64,000 nucleotides of DNA, from the NCBI RefSeq assembly GCF_023721415.1, contig NZ_JAMQVC010000004.1, forward strand, positions 186,001 through 250,000, given 5' to 3'. Within the stretch, counting starts at the first letter, position 1. The number at the start of each line of letters is the position of its first letter. This DNA is from Galbibacter mesophilus. GTDB taxonomy: Bacteria > Bacteroidota > Bacteroidia > Flavobacteriales > Flavobacteriaceae. The notes below the pieces were generated by a model. It made no database searches. It saw only the letters and a list, made by a program, of their open reading frames with translations, and was not told the origin of the DNA. The translations under genes were made by a program, and so were the position numbers. This document shows, piece after piece, positions 45,807 to 54,598 of this stretch.

Positions 45807-46931
45807 TTAATCCTCGTCCTCTGCAGTTTTTGGCATTATTTTCATAATTCCTTTGCCTTCAACAGCAAGATATAGGTAGCCATCAGGCGCTTGCTTTACA
45901 TTTCGAACGCGCCCGGTGTCTTCAAATAACTTTTCCCTTTTGGTTACTTCATTATTTTCAATTACTAAACGTTCCAAGTAACTGAATTTTAAAGAACCAA
46001 CCAATAAACTTCCTTTCCAGTCAGGATACATGTCTGATGTTACAAAATCCATTCCACTGGGGGCGATAGAAGGCACCCAATAATAAAGTGGTTGTTCCAT
46101 CCCTTCCTTTTCAGTGATATCCGTAAAGGAAGAACCATCATAATTCTTTCCGTAACTAATTACTGGCCAGCCATAATTAGCTCCCTTTTTAATAATATTT
46201 ATTTCATCACCTCCCTGAGGTCCGTGTTCGTGCGTCCAAATTTCACCAGTTTGGTAATGCTTCACCATACCTTGCGGGTTTCTATTTCCATAGGCATAAA
46301 TTGCCTCTTTGACGTTTGGTTCTCCTACAAAAGGATTATCCTGCGGAATGGAACCATCATCTTTCAATCGGTATATTTTACCACCATCTTTAGTGATGTC
46401 TTGCGGATTCAAATCCCTTTGTCCACGGTCACCAATGGAAAAATATACATAGCCATCATTGTCGAATGCAATACGGGAACCAAAATGTTGCCCTCTACCT
46501 GAATTTGGAGTAGCTTTATAAAGAACAGAAGTTTCTGTTAAGCTCGTTCCACTTAATTTTGCCCTCGCCAACGCTGTATTTGCCCCGTCTCCATCGCCTT
46601 CATCGGAAGCGTAGGTAAAGTAAATCCAACCATTATTTTCGTAATTTGGGTGCAGTGCAACGTCCAACAACCCTCCTTGTCCTTGCTCAACTACTGAAAA
46701 ATTGTGGCTCACTTCTGTTTTTTCTCCACTAGAAACCAAATAAAGCTCACCTTCCTTTTCTGTAACCAGCATATCTCCGTTGGGCAAAAAAGCCATTCCC
46801 CACGGCACATTTATACCCTCCACAACAGTCTCAAGCTCATAACCAATTATTTCTGGAGTCTCTATGGTAGTATCTTCTTCAGAGCATGATGCCTGAATGA
46901 GCACCACTAATAATAACCAAATATTTTTCAT
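45807..46931 (-). CDS. PQQ-dependent soluble aldose dehydrogenase-like lipoprotein
   Basis: The 374-residue product has lipobox IQASC followed by SEED. It is a six-bladed beta-propeller of the glucose/sorbosone dehydrogenase family, with the active-site pattern NVPWGMAFLPNGDMLVTEKEGELYLV, GLLDVALHPNYENNGWIYFTY, HFGSRIAFDNDGYVYFSIGDRG, AYGNRNPQGM and THEHGPQGGDEINI. It is expected to oxidise aldoses periplasmically using PQQ and pass electrons to the respiratory chain. No PQQ-synthesis genes are in the window, so the cofactor must come from elsewhere. Confidence 0.9.
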   Translation of the reverse strand: MKNIWLLLVVLIQASCSEEDTTIETPEIIGYELETVVEGINVPWGMAFLPNGDMLVTEKEGELYLVSSGEKTEVSHNFSVVEQGQGGLLDVALHPNYENNGWIYFTYASDEGDGDGANTALARAKLSGTSLTETSVLYKATPNSGRGQHFGSRIAFDNDGYVYFSIGDRGQRDLNPQDITKDGGKIYRLKDDGSIPQDNPFVGEPNVKEAIYAYGNRNPQGMVKHYQTGEIWTHEHGPQGGDEINIIKKGANYGWPVISYGKNYDGSSFTDITEKEGMEQPLYYWVPSIAPSGMDFVTSDMYPDWKGSLLVGSLKFSYLERLVIENNEVTKREKLFEDTGRVRNVKQAPDGYLYLAVEGKGIMKIMPKTAEDED

Positions 46932-47260
46932 TTTTTCTAAGTTTTAAATTCTAGTTTAATTTAGGACTTGCTGCGTAAAGCTATACTTTTTACAATGAAG
47001 TAACGTCATCATTTTAGAAAGATTGTAGATAAATCCTTCAACTTATTCTCCAATGCAAGCAGCAATTAATTAAATATAGCAGAATTAATAGTAAGTGACT
47101 GGTTTTCAATCATAAATATTCGTTAACACATATTTTTTCAAAAAAAACCTTCAGAATGTCTTTATATTCTAAAAAAGATTAATAATTTTGTGCCCGATTT
47201 GGGAAGGACGTTAGTCTTATTTCAAAAGAGAATTGAACTTTACTCAAAAGACAATTCTAG
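46932..47260. other. 330-bp intergenic region
   Basis: No coding frame or RNA is evident. A TAATTTTG sequence (47183-47190) matches the -7 consensus and may be a promoter reading toward the tRNA, though it is 124 bp upstream. The palindrome at 47261-47295 then lies between it and the tRNA. Confidence 0.35.
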
Positions 47261-47295
47261 GTGTAGCCTCTCGACAAGCTCGAGATAAACTACAC
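47261..47295. repeat. Palindromic repeat upstream of tRNA-Pro
   Basis: GTGTAG (47261-47266) pairs with CTACAC (47290-47295), with TCTCGA and TCGAGA nested inside around CAAGC. The CTCGACAAGCTCGAG core resembles the other palindromes in the window. Confidence 0.6.
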
Positions 47296-47313
47296 TACGA
47301 GAAACAACACCTT

Positions 47314-47388
47314 CGGGGTGTAGCGTAGCCCGGTTATCGCGCCGCGTTTGGGACGCGGAGGTCGCAGGTTCGAATCCTGCCACCCCGA
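47314..47388 (+). tRNA. tRNA-Pro (anticodon TGG)
   Basis: The 7-bp acceptor stem CGGGGTG (47314-47320) pairs with CACCCCG (47381-47387), discriminator A. The anticodon arm is CCGCG-TTTGGGA-CGCGG with TGG at 47349-47351 (reads CCA). The T-arm is GCAGGTTCGAATCCTGC. CCA is not encoded. A terminator follows at once. Confidence 0.97.
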
Positions 47389-47390
47389 CT

Positions 47391-47425
47391 AAAAAATCCA
47401 GTAACTTCTATTACTGGATTTTTTT
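47391..47425 (+). terminator. tRNA-Pro terminator
   Basis: The stem AAATCCAGTAA pairs with TTACTGGATTT, followed by TTTT. It starts within a few bases of the tRNA 3' end. Confidence 0.9.
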
Positions 47426-47446
47426 ATTTACACCTTATTATTTACT

Positions 47447-49156
47447 TCAATTAATTCTTTTCGGCTTCAATTTAAGCACATAAGCCGTATCCAATTGGGA
47501 AGCTCTACGGGATGGATTTAAAAATTTTGCAGATACTTTTGTAATTCTGAATCGGGGAACTACCATTTTTTCTTCAACAGTAATATTTTTTAAAGTCCTT
47601 AGCGTATCTACTTTTTCTTTTTTTGTAGTTACTACAAAAACTTCATCTTTTATGTGGGTTGTTTCTTCAATGGTCATACTGGGAATAATGTGTTTCGTAT
47701 AAAAATCCAAAGACCATCGGTATTCCTTATCTAAAATATAAATCTTTTCTTTATCAATTTCACCTTCATTAACGGCAACGGCTATTTGTCCGCCACTTTG
47801 ATATTTCAATAAGTGGGGATAATAATAGGTATTCAATGAAAAGTTCAGAAAAACCATAAAAGTTACAGAAACAACTAATATTTTTTTGGCTACGGAAGAA
47901 AAACTCCCTCTAAAAACAAAATAAAGTAGTAAAAGAAAAAAGGCCGAGCAAACTATTATTGTTAGTACTTTGGGCGAACCGAAAGTAAAACCAAACAAAC
48001 CAACTACCGCTAACAACCCGATAACACAGACACCGTATTGAATGTAAAGAAAGATTCGCAACGTTTTGTCGTTCTTCCCTAACGTAAGTTTGTACAAATA
48101 CCCAGCGGTTAAGACCGATAAAATGGGTAGAATAGGATTTAAATAATGTGGTAGTTTAAATTGTGAAAAACTAATAAGAATGAGTGTTACTAAAAACCCG
48201 CCCAAGGTTAGAACCTCCATATTTCCGTTATACCTAAATTTTTCCCGAACAAGATTTTTTATGCCGTTGAAAATACCGCTATATGCTATAATTGACCACG
48301 GCAAAAACACCCAAAGAAGGGTGTGAAAAAAGAAGAAATAATCAGGGTTTTGCTTTTGAAAACCCGTGGATGAAAAACGATCGAAATTTTGATCCCACAG
48401 GATAAACTTTACTCCTTCAATGTTAGAACGCCCTTTCACCATAACTTCCGGATGCATATCATATTGAAGATAATAGGCGTAAAGTGTCGGACTAATGGTT
48501 AGTGCAAAGATTACAATCCCAAGAAGAATTTTGGGGTTGTAGAGAATCCTCCACCGTTTTGTATAGGCTATATGACATAGCAAGGCTATCCCGATAACAC
48601 CTACTCCAAACCAACCTTTTGTCGAAAAAGTGATCCCAGCGGCCACAGAACCCAGTAGCAGGGACAGCATTTTTTCGTTTCTAACAAACTCATATAGTTG
48701 CCAGATAGCAAAAATAACGGCTCCAGTAAGTACTGCATCCGTACGTACATCATGATTTGCTAAAATGATGGCTTGAGACGATAGAAAAATTAAGGATCCG
48801 AAATGCGCAAAATCTTTATGGTACAAACTTTTGGTTAGCTTAAAGCAAGAAAAAGCACCTATCGCCGTAAACAATAGAGCCGGAATTCTATATGCCCACT
48901 GGTTTAAGCCAAAAATGGTGTATGAAAATGCAGCTAACCAAAAATGCATATGTGGCTTATCTAAATAAGCATCGTATCCCCTCATTAAACTTACATAATC
49001 ATTTTTTAAATACATCCGCATTGCCATGAAAGCATGTTGCGCAGCATCATTTTCCATCAACGGAATAAAAGTTCCACTTACATAAACCATCGCCAAAAGG
49101 ATGTAAAGTAGTAGATATATTTGCTTGTTAGAGAAAAGTGTTTTAAGGTTGCTCAT
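47447..49156 (-). CDS. Family 39-like lipid-linked-sugar glycosyltransferase (ArnT-like)
   Basis: The start was set at 49156 (MSNLKTLFSNKQ), overlapping the upstream stop, rather than the open frame to 49201. The chain of about 569 residues has a long N-terminal block of helices and the substrate-binding loop FIPLMENDAAQHAFMAMRM with the acidic pair typical of GT39/ArnT/PMT enzymes that use undecaprenyl-phosphate-linked sugars. A soluble periplasmic tail follows. It is the last gene of a three-gene overlapping operon. The acceptor is unknown (lipid A, protein or glycan). Confidence 0.82.
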   Translation of the reverse strand: MSNLKTLFSNKQIYLLLYILLAMVYVSGTFIPLMENDAAQHAFMAMRMYLKNDYVSLMRGYDAYLDKPHMHFWLAAFSYTIFGLNQWAYRIPALLFTAIGAFSCFKLTKSLYHKDFAHFGSLIFLSSQAIILANHDVRTDAVLTGAVIFAIWQLYEFVRNEKMLSLLLGSVAAGITFSTKGWFGVGVIGIALLCHIAYTKRWRILYNPKILLGIVIFALTISPTLYAYYLQYDMHPEVMVKGRSNIEGVKFILWDQNFDRFSSTGFQKQNPDYFFFFHTLLWVFLPWSIIAYSGIFNGIKNLVREKFRYNGNMEVLTLGGFLVTLILISFSQFKLPHYLNPILPILSVLTAGYLYKLTLGKNDKTLRIFLYIQYGVCVIGLLAVVGLFGFTFGSPKVLTIIVCSAFFLLLLYFVFRGSFSSVAKKILVVSVTFMVFLNFSLNTYYYPHLLKYQSGGQIAVAVNEGEIDKEKIYILDKEYRWSLDFYTKHIIPSMTIEETTHIKDEVFVVTTKKEKVDTLRTLKNITVEEKMVVPRFRITKVSAKFLNPSRRASQLDTAYVLKLKPKRIN

Positions 49157-50024
49157 GTAATAAAACAAGTTTGGGGTTTTTAAAATGATTGTAGATTCCA
49201 ATTAAAGAAATAGCTGCTGTTATTATTGAAAAAATGGCACCAATAGAAATAGCTATATTTTTTTCTAGTTGAAGATATACGGACGCCTGTAGAAAAATAT
49301 ATTCCCTTATTCCAATTCCAGCGAACGACAACAGCGACAATACCGACGAAATAAGAAAAACAAAAAGATAAACAGGAAAAAGCAAAGTTTCAACACTCAT
49401 ACTTTTCATTATAAAGACTACTGAAAGCAGCTGAAATAATTGTACAATTAAAGAAAAAAGCAGAGCTAAATAGTACGCTTTTAAAGATAAGTGAAACAGG
49501 TATTTTGTTAGCTTATATAATACAACTATTCCTACAACTGCTGCTAGTAGCAATATACCTTGGAATAAGGATGTTTTAAAAAACTCCCACGGCAGTTTAG
49601 TTAATAGAGCTAATAAGATGAAGCCAATGGCTATTAGCCCCATGTACCGATCTACAAAAACTGCTTTTAAAACTTTCTTACGGGGCCAATGAAAGGTTTT
49701 ATTTAACAAGTAAACTTTATAAGCATCTCCACCTATACCTCCTGGAATAAAAAAGTTATAGAACATCCCTAAGAAATACAGCTTTAAATTACTCCGCTGA
49801 GACAACAACATACTTTCCTGATGCAAAATATAATTCAGTCTATATGAAGATATAATTTGTGAAAATATAAAACTAGCAACAGCCAAGAGAAGAAAAGAAA
49901 TTTCAGTAGAACGCAAAGTCTGCCAAATATCTTTTAAATCTATTTTGGTAAAAACGAAGATAATCAAAACTAGGCTAACACCTATTTTAATATAAGACTT
50001 GAAGGCTTTCACGGTGCTTTTCAT
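49143..50024 (-). CDS. Lysylphosphatidylglycerol synthase TM-region/UPF0104-family membrane protein
   Basis: The 293-residue product has seven or eight helices and resembles the flippase-like domain of MprF: IFVFTKIDLKDIWQTLRSTE, FYNFFIPGGIGGDAYKVYLL (the conserved GGxGGD region) and a C-terminal SFAGIGIREYIFLQASVY. It would fit a role in moving or controlling a lipid-linked intermediate. It overlaps both neighbours: 38 bp with the upstream GT2 and 14 bp with the downstream GT39-like gene. Confidence 0.82.
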   Translation of the reverse strand: MKSTVKAFKSYIKIGVSLVLIIFVFTKIDLKDIWQTLRSTEISFLLLAVASFIFSQIISSYRLNYILHQESMLLSQRSNLKLYFLGMFYNFFIPGGIGGDAYKVYLLNKTFHWPRKKVLKAVFVDRYMGLIAIGFILLALLTKLPWEFFKTSLFQGILLLAAVVGIVVLYKLTKYLFHLSLKAYYLALLFSLIVQLFQLLSVVFIMKSMSVETLLFPVYLFVFLISSVLSLLSFAGIGIREYIFLQASVYLQLEKNIAISIGAIFSIITAAISLIGIYNHFKNPKLVLLHEQP

Positions 50025-50973
50025 TTAGTTTATTAGCGGTCCTGTACACTTTCCTTATTTTGTATGGCTTTTCTTTTTGAGACTCGTAGTATGTCCTCAT
50101 TAACAAATCTGCCAAAACCCCTATAGTAACAAATTGAATTCCAACAATTATAAACAACACTCCCATGGTGAGCAGCGGTCGGTTGCCAATTTCATTGCCG
50201 CTGATTTTTTGAATGAATAAAAAACCTGTTGTAAGAAAGCCTAAAATGAAAAACACAAGACCAATATTACCAAAAAAGTACATAGGTTTCTGCAAATGTT
50301 TTCTTTTAAAAATGATAAGAAGCAAATCATTAATTACTTTAAATATGCGTTCCAGTCCGTACTTCGATTTTCCGAATTTTCTCGGATAATGATTTACGCT
50401 CACCTCTTTAATTCTAGCACCATTTAAGTACGCCAGTAAATTAATAAACCGATGCATTTCTCCATACAACTTTAACTCTTTAGCGGTTTCCCTGGTAAAT
50501 ACTTTTAGTGCACAACCCTGATCCTTTAAGTTTAACTTAGTGGATTTACGGATAATGAAATTGGCAATTTTAGAAGGGATTGTTTTTATGAAATGATCTT
50601 TTCGTTTTTCCCGAAAACCAGTAACCACATCCCAATCTTCACTTTCTGCTATTTCAATCATCGAAAGAATATCAGCAGGGTCATTCTGCATGTCGCCATC
50701 CATTGTAACTATAAATTTTCCGGTAGCAAATTCTATTCCAGCGGCAAGCGCCAGGCTTTGTCCATAATTCTTTTTCAGTTCAATCAAAAACAAATTGGAA
50801 TGCTGAATACCTTTAATAGTCGCCCTTGTGTTATCCGTCGAAAAATCATCAATAAGTATAATCTGATAAGAAAATCCAACAAGTGCCTCATCAATCTGTT
50901 TTACCAAAGGAGTAACATTTTCTTCTTCATTATAAACAGGAATAACAAGGGATATATAGTAATCTTGATCCAT
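49987..50973 (-). CDS. Polyprenyl-phosphate-type family 2 glycosyltransferase (DPM1/ArnC-like)
   Basis: The 328-residue product has a GT-A fold with VIPVYNEEENV near residue 10, IDDFSTDNT near 42, the DxD equivalent in TMDGDMQNDPADIL near 92 and two C-terminal helices (FFGNIGLVFFILGFLTTGF; ILFIIVGIQFVTIGVLADLL). It likely attaches a sugar from an NDP donor to undecaprenyl phosphate on the cytoplasmic side. It is the first gene of the operon; its end overlaps the next start by 38 bp. Confidence 0.88.
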   Translation of the reverse strand: MDQDYYISLVIPVYNEEENVTPLVKQIDEALVGFSYQIILIDDFSTDNTRATIKGIQHSNLFLIELKKNYGQSLALAAGIEFATGKFIVTMDGDMQNDPADILSMIEIAESEDWDVVTGFREKRKDHFIKTIPSKIANFIIRKSTKLNLKDQGCALKVFTRETAKELKLYGEMHRFINLLAYLNGARIKEVSVNHYPRKFGKSKYGLERIFKVINDLLLIIFKRKHLQKPMYFFGNIGLVFFILGFLTTGFLFIQKISGNEIGNRPLLTMGVLFIIVGIQFVTIGVLADLLMRTYYESQKEKPYKIRKVYRTANKLNEKHRESLQVLY

Positions 50974-51532
50974 AACTTTTAGTTCGTTGTAGCAAACAGT
51001 AAAAGTGGAGAATAAAAATTTTAACTGCGGAACCTTAATGTTAACTTTAGATGATGATAAAGGAAACGGATGGATACATAACCGTTATTACGATAAGTTT
51101 TCTTAACAAAAGAAAGCACTCATGATCGAAAACCAATGTTCTATTAAAAAATGACACTGTTTCAGTTAAGCAGACTATTTTGTTTAAAATTTTTCAATTA
51201 TTTTTATAATTATGTAAGTATTTTACTATATTTACCGTGCGTATAGGTCACATATTATGATGTAATATTCTATATGAGATTGCGGTATTTCACAAAAGAC
51301 AATTTTATACCGCAGTATACCCCTTCAAAATCAATTTATTACAACCCAATGTCGGTTATTACTGATGCTCTAACGAGTAACAGGAAAGCATACGTAAGGA
51401 ATTAAATCCTGTGGAGACATATTTAGTATATACTTCAAAAGAAACTTTTTTTGAAGAATTGACTTACTAAATATCCTATGGTTTATTCTTTAAAGTGAAT
51501 ATGGCAAATTTAAATTCCAACAGAGGGTTAAC
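50974..51532. other. 559-bp region before the AraC operon
   Basis: There is no convincing gene. Only an 8-bp inverted repeat TGCGGTAT/ATACCGCA (51281-51288 and 51307-51314) with an 18-nt spacer stands out, perhaps an operator. The araC-type start at 51533 has a short leader ending GAGGGTTAAC. Confidence 0.4.
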
Positions 51533-52357
51533 ATGAAATACATAGGAGTCCAAAACGAATATTTTGAAATCCAAAAAGTAGATCACACAAATTGTCATCT
51601 TTTAGAAGAAACTCAAAAAGATGTCCTGAAACTTTTTTGGTTCACTTCCGATGACAACAGAGTAACTATTGACAGGGAGCATTATGTGTTCAATAAAAAT
51701 GAGATAGTTTGCCTTACCCAGTTTCATAAAATCAACCATCTACATGTAAATACGGTGAATCTATTGCGCTTTAATCGCCAATTTTACTGTGTCTTAGATC
51801 ATGACAGCGAGGTGGGCTGTAAAGGAATTTTATATTACGGTGCGGCTAAAATGCCGAAACTCCACGCCAAAGAAACCCATTTGGATATATTGCAAACGGC
51901 ATGGCACATGGCTTCCTTAGAGTTTGAAATGAACGACGAACTTCAGCAGGAAATGCTTCAAATGATGCTGAAACGTATCTTAATTTTATGTACAAGAATG
52001 TACAGGCAACAAAATGCTGATGAAGAATTAAGCATTGAGCAGCACAACTTGGTAAGAGAATTTAATTTCCTTGTGGAAAAACATTTTAGGACCAAACATA
52101 CGGTAGTTGCCTATGCCGAATTATTGTTTAAATCGCCCAAAACAATTTCAAATACATTTAAAAAGCTAGGCGAAAAAACACCCTTGCAATTTATACAGGA
52201 ACGAATCACGTTGGAAGCAAAACGATTGCTGTATTACACCGATAAAGATATTTCTGAAATCGGCTACGAAATTGGTTTTCCAGATATACAGACTTTTAGC
52301 AGGTTTTTTAAGAAACAAACCGGAAAATCACCAAGTGATTTTAGAAATACGGTTTAA
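51533..52357 (+). CDS. AraC-family transcriptional regulator of the redox operon
   Basis: The 274-residue product has a C-terminal AraC DNA-binding domain at residues 180-270: HTVVAYAELLFKSPKTISNTFKKLGEKTPLQFI, then the recognition part TDKDISEIGYEIGFPDIQTFSRFFKKQTGKSPSDFR. The N-terminal domain of about 160 residues holds several Cys (NCHLL, EIVCLTQ, FYCVLDH, VGCKGI, ILCTRMY). It could sense an oxidant or electrophile. It is transcribed in the same direction as ten downstream redox genes, which carry a shared promoter motif. Confidence 0.9.
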   Translation: MKYIGVQNEYFEIQKVDHTNCHLLEETQKDVLKLFWFTSDDNRVTIDREHYVFNKNEIVCLTQFHKINHLHVNTVNLLRFNRQFYCVLDHDSEVGCKGILYYGAAKMPKLHAKETHLDILQTAWHMASLEFEMNDELQQEMLQMMLKRILILCTRMYRQQNADEELSIEQHNLVREFNFLVEKHFRTKHTVVAYAELLFKSPKTISNTFKKLGEKTPLQFIQERITLEAKRLLYYTDKDISEIGYEIGFPDIQTFSRFFKKQTGKSPSDFRNTV

Positions 52358-52391
52358 ATAATAATAAACGGGAAAAATTGCCAACTCTAAA

Positions 52392-52435
52392 GGAGTTTTG
52401 CCCTACCGCTACCCTACTTAACCGCCCCATATTTG
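52392..52435 (+). promoter_or_regulatory. Promoter P1 of the redox unit with putative AraC site
   Basis: GGA (52392-52394), seven bases, CCTACCGCTA (52402-52411), sixteen bases, then the -7 element CATATTTG (52428-52435, one mismatch to TAnnTTTG). The arrangement is repeated base for base in spacing at P2 (53986-54029). Confidence 0.65.
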
Positions 52436-52472
52436 CATTGTAATTAATTCATAAACATAAAAAAGAATCAAT

Positions 52473-53012
52473 ATGACAACAACAGCATTTAGCGTACCGA
52501 AGAAAGAAGAAGTATCCGAAAAAAATCAAGGGATTTTAAACCAAGTCGAAAAACAAGTTGGTTTTATTCCTAACCTGTATGCGTATTACGCTAAAAACGA
52601 TACAGCTCTGGCAGATTATTTGGCTTTAAACAATCGAAAATCCACCCTTAGAGCAAAAGAAAAAGAAGTCGTAAATTTAGTAACCAGTCAAATTAACGGT
52701 TGTAGATATTGCCAATCTGCCCATACGGCGATTGGAAAGATGAACGGTTTTAGTGAAGATGAAATTCTTGAAATAAGAAAAGGTTCTGCCTCTTTTGATG
52801 CTAAGCTAGACGCATTGGCAAAATTTACAGCAGAAGTGGTAAAAAACAGAGCACAAGTTTCTGCCGAAGTAAAAGAAGCATTTTTTAATGCCGGTTATTC
52901 TGAAGCTAATTTAATCGATGTAATCGTTTTAGTGGGTGATAAAATTATTAGCAACTACATTCACAACTTGGCAGGATTTGAAATAGATTTTCCTATCTCG
53001 AAAGAGTTATAA
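52473..53012 (+). CDS. AhpD/carboxymuconolactone-decarboxylase-like protein 1
   Basis: The 179-residue product has the AhpD-type active site NGCRYCQSAHTAIGKMNGFSEDEI near residue 72 (Cys-x-x-Cys with a downstream His). Such proteins reduce peroxides or quinone-like electrophiles by thiol-disulfide exchange. It is the first gene after P1. It lacks a transmembrane or signal segment. Confidence 0.88.
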   Translation: MTTTAFSVPKKEEVSEKNQGILNQVEKQVGFIPNLYAYYAKNDTALADYLALNNRKSTLRAKEKEVVNLVTSQINGCRYCQSAHTAIGKMNGFSEDEILEIRKGSASFDAKLDALAKFTAEVVKNRAQVSAEVKEAFFNAGYSEANLIDVIVLVGDKIISNYIHNLAGFEIDFPISKEL

Positions 53013-53067
53013 GTAAGTATTAAAATAGTAGCGGAGCTATTGCTTCGCTACTAAAAAAACAAAAATT

Positions 53068-53535
53068 ATGTCTGATATTAAATTTAAAAACACAAGGTTC
53101 AATCCGGAAACAGAAATCTCGGATTTTTTTGGTTTAGCAAAGCAAATGGCTGGCGCCTATGGATATACAGCCGATTTAAGTTTGGATAAAAAACTAGCTC
53201 AGTTGTTAAGACTTCGTGTTGCTCAAAAAAATGAATGTGCTTATTGTATCATTTTACATTCAAAAACATCCCGGGAAATAGGAATTAACGAAGCAAAAGT
53301 GGATAATATTTCATCCTATTGGAACAGCGATTTATTTACTGAAAAGGAATTAAGTGCGCTCCGTTATACAGATGCCGTAACCGTTGGAACTCATCCCAAT
53401 TTTGATGAAATTCATAAAGACGTCGCTAACCATTTTTCAGAAAGAGAAATAGCGGAAATAGCTGCGGTAGTCATCAATATGAATCTTTGGACACGCCTTA
53501 AATTGGCGCAAGGGGAAACTCCTTATATAGGATAA
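53068..53535 (+). CDS. AhpD/carboxymuconolactone-decarboxylase-like protein 2
   Basis: The 155-residue relative of the preceding gene has NECAYCIILHSKTSREIGINE near residue 55, again CxxC with a His five positions on. A tandem pair of distinct AhpD-like proteins is notable; they may form a heteromer or act on different substrates. It ends one base before the next start. Confidence 0.88.
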   Translation: MSDIKFKNTRFNPETEISDFFGLAKQMAGAYGYTADLSLDKKLAQLLRLRVAQKNECAYCIILHSKTSREIGINEAKVDNISSYWNSDLFTEKELSALRYTDAVTVGTHPNFDEIHKDVANHFSEREIAEIAAVVINMNLWTRLKLAQGETPYIG

Positions 53536-53536
53536 T

Positions 53537-53917
53537 ATGGACTGGTATATTCCCATAACAATTGTTCCTGGAATTGGGATGTTCGTACTTTCCACAACGT
53601 CCCAAATGATGAGTTTGAGCGCAGAAATAGGACAACTTCTAAAAGAATGTAAAAACGATTTTCAGCACCATATCGCTGATTTAAAAATATTGCAGCTCAC
53701 CCGATTAACAAGGGCCGCAACCCTCCTCTATTCGGCAGCAGCATTGTTCGTTTTATCTGGTATTTGGGGTGCTATTTATGAGGCAAGTGAATGGAGCGAA
53801 TGGATTTTATTTGCGGGAGTTGCCAGTACATTTGTTGCCATGGGTATACTTATAAATTATAGCTATCACACCATAAAAATAAGAAAGAAACAACACCAAC
53901 ATATCCATACTAAGTAG
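53537..53917 (+). CDS. Small membrane protein (DUF2721-like)
   Basis: The 126-residue product has helices at residues 5-23, 62-83 and 90-110 (VPGIGMFVLSTTSQM, TLLYSAAALFVLSGIWGAIYE, WILFAGVASTFVAMGILIN) and a basic His-rich tail. It resembles DUF2721 proteins. It is tightly coupled to the upstream AhpD-like gene (1-base gap). Function unknown. Confidence 0.7.
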   Translation: MDWYIPITIVPGIGMFVLSTTSQMMSLSAEIGQLLKECKNDFQHHIADLKILQLTRLTRAATLLYSAAALFVLSGIWGAIYEASEWSEWILFAGVASTFVAMGILINYSYHTIKIRKKQHQHIHTK

Positions 53918-53985
53918 CCAAAAATACTATAGATACGTACTTTTTACAATCCCTTTTTAAGACGGGAATTATTGTTAAGTCCTTA

Positions 53986-54029
53986 GGAAATCCGACCTAC
54001 CGTTAAGGGCAATGTCCTGTGTATTTTTG
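53986..54029 (+). promoter_or_regulatory. Promoter P2 of the redox unit with putative AraC site
   Basis: GGA (53986-53988), seven bases, CCTACCGTTA (53996-54005), sixteen bases, then a perfect -7 element TATTTTTG (54022-54029). The elements and distances equal those of P1 upstream of 52473. A leader of about 80 bp follows. Confidence 0.7.
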
Positions 54030-54111
54030 TACTACAATAAAAAGAACGGATTTATTAACAATTACAAGCACTTCTATTCAATAGAAATGCGTTTAAAGAA
54101 AGGAAAATAGG

Positions 54112-54597
54112 ATGGCACAAGAACAAACGATATTGAGAGCGCCAGAATTAAGAGTTACACAGTGGATTGATGCACAAGGTAATAAATTGGACACCCCTAT
54201 TAAACTAGCCGACTATAAAGGTAGGTTTAAAGTTATTTATGGTTTTCAACATTGGTGTCCAGGCTGTCACAGTGTTGGACTCCCATCTTTAAAGAAAATG
54301 GTAGAGGCTTTGGAGGGAAATGACAATGTGGTATTTTTAGCTATACAGACTGTTTTTGAAGGTGCTTCTAAGAACACTTTTTATAAAATTGTAGAAACAC
54401 AGAAAGAATATGGATTGGCCATCCCGTTTGGCCATGACGATGGTTCCCAAAACGGTGAGAGCAGAAGTTCAACTATGACCGATTTTCAAACGGGAGGCAC
54501 ACCTTGGTTTATATTTATAGACAAACACGATAATATTGTTTTTGCTGATTTTCACTTAAATACAGAGGCGGCCATAGAATTTTTAAAAAAGAGATAA
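54112..54597 (+). CDS. Thioredoxin-fold redoxin with CPGC active site 1
   Basis: The 161-residue product is of TlpA/AhpC-TSA type with active site [19 protein letters not shown] near residue 50, then [10 protein letters not shown] and [19 protein letters not shown]. There is no signal peptide, so it is cytoplasmic. It is the first gene after P2 and is likely a thiol reductase or peroxidase in the stress response. Confidence 0.88.
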   Translation: MAQEQTILRAPELRVTQWIDAQGNKLDTPIKLADYKGRFKVIYGFQHWCPGCHSVGLPSLKKMVEALEGNDNVVFLAIQTVFEGASKNTFYKIVETQKEYGLAIPFGHDDGSQNGESRSSTMTDFQTGGTPWFIFIDKHDNIVFADFHLNTEAAIEFLKKR

Positions 54598-54598
54598 A

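Noticed and set aside
46092-46502. 136-residue frame opposite the PQQ dehydrogenase
   Set aside because: Antisense shadow of a strongly conserved propeller gene.
50974-51532. Possible small gene or RNA before the AraC gene
   Set aside because: Only an 8-bp inverted repeat and AT-rich sequence were seen; not enough to call.
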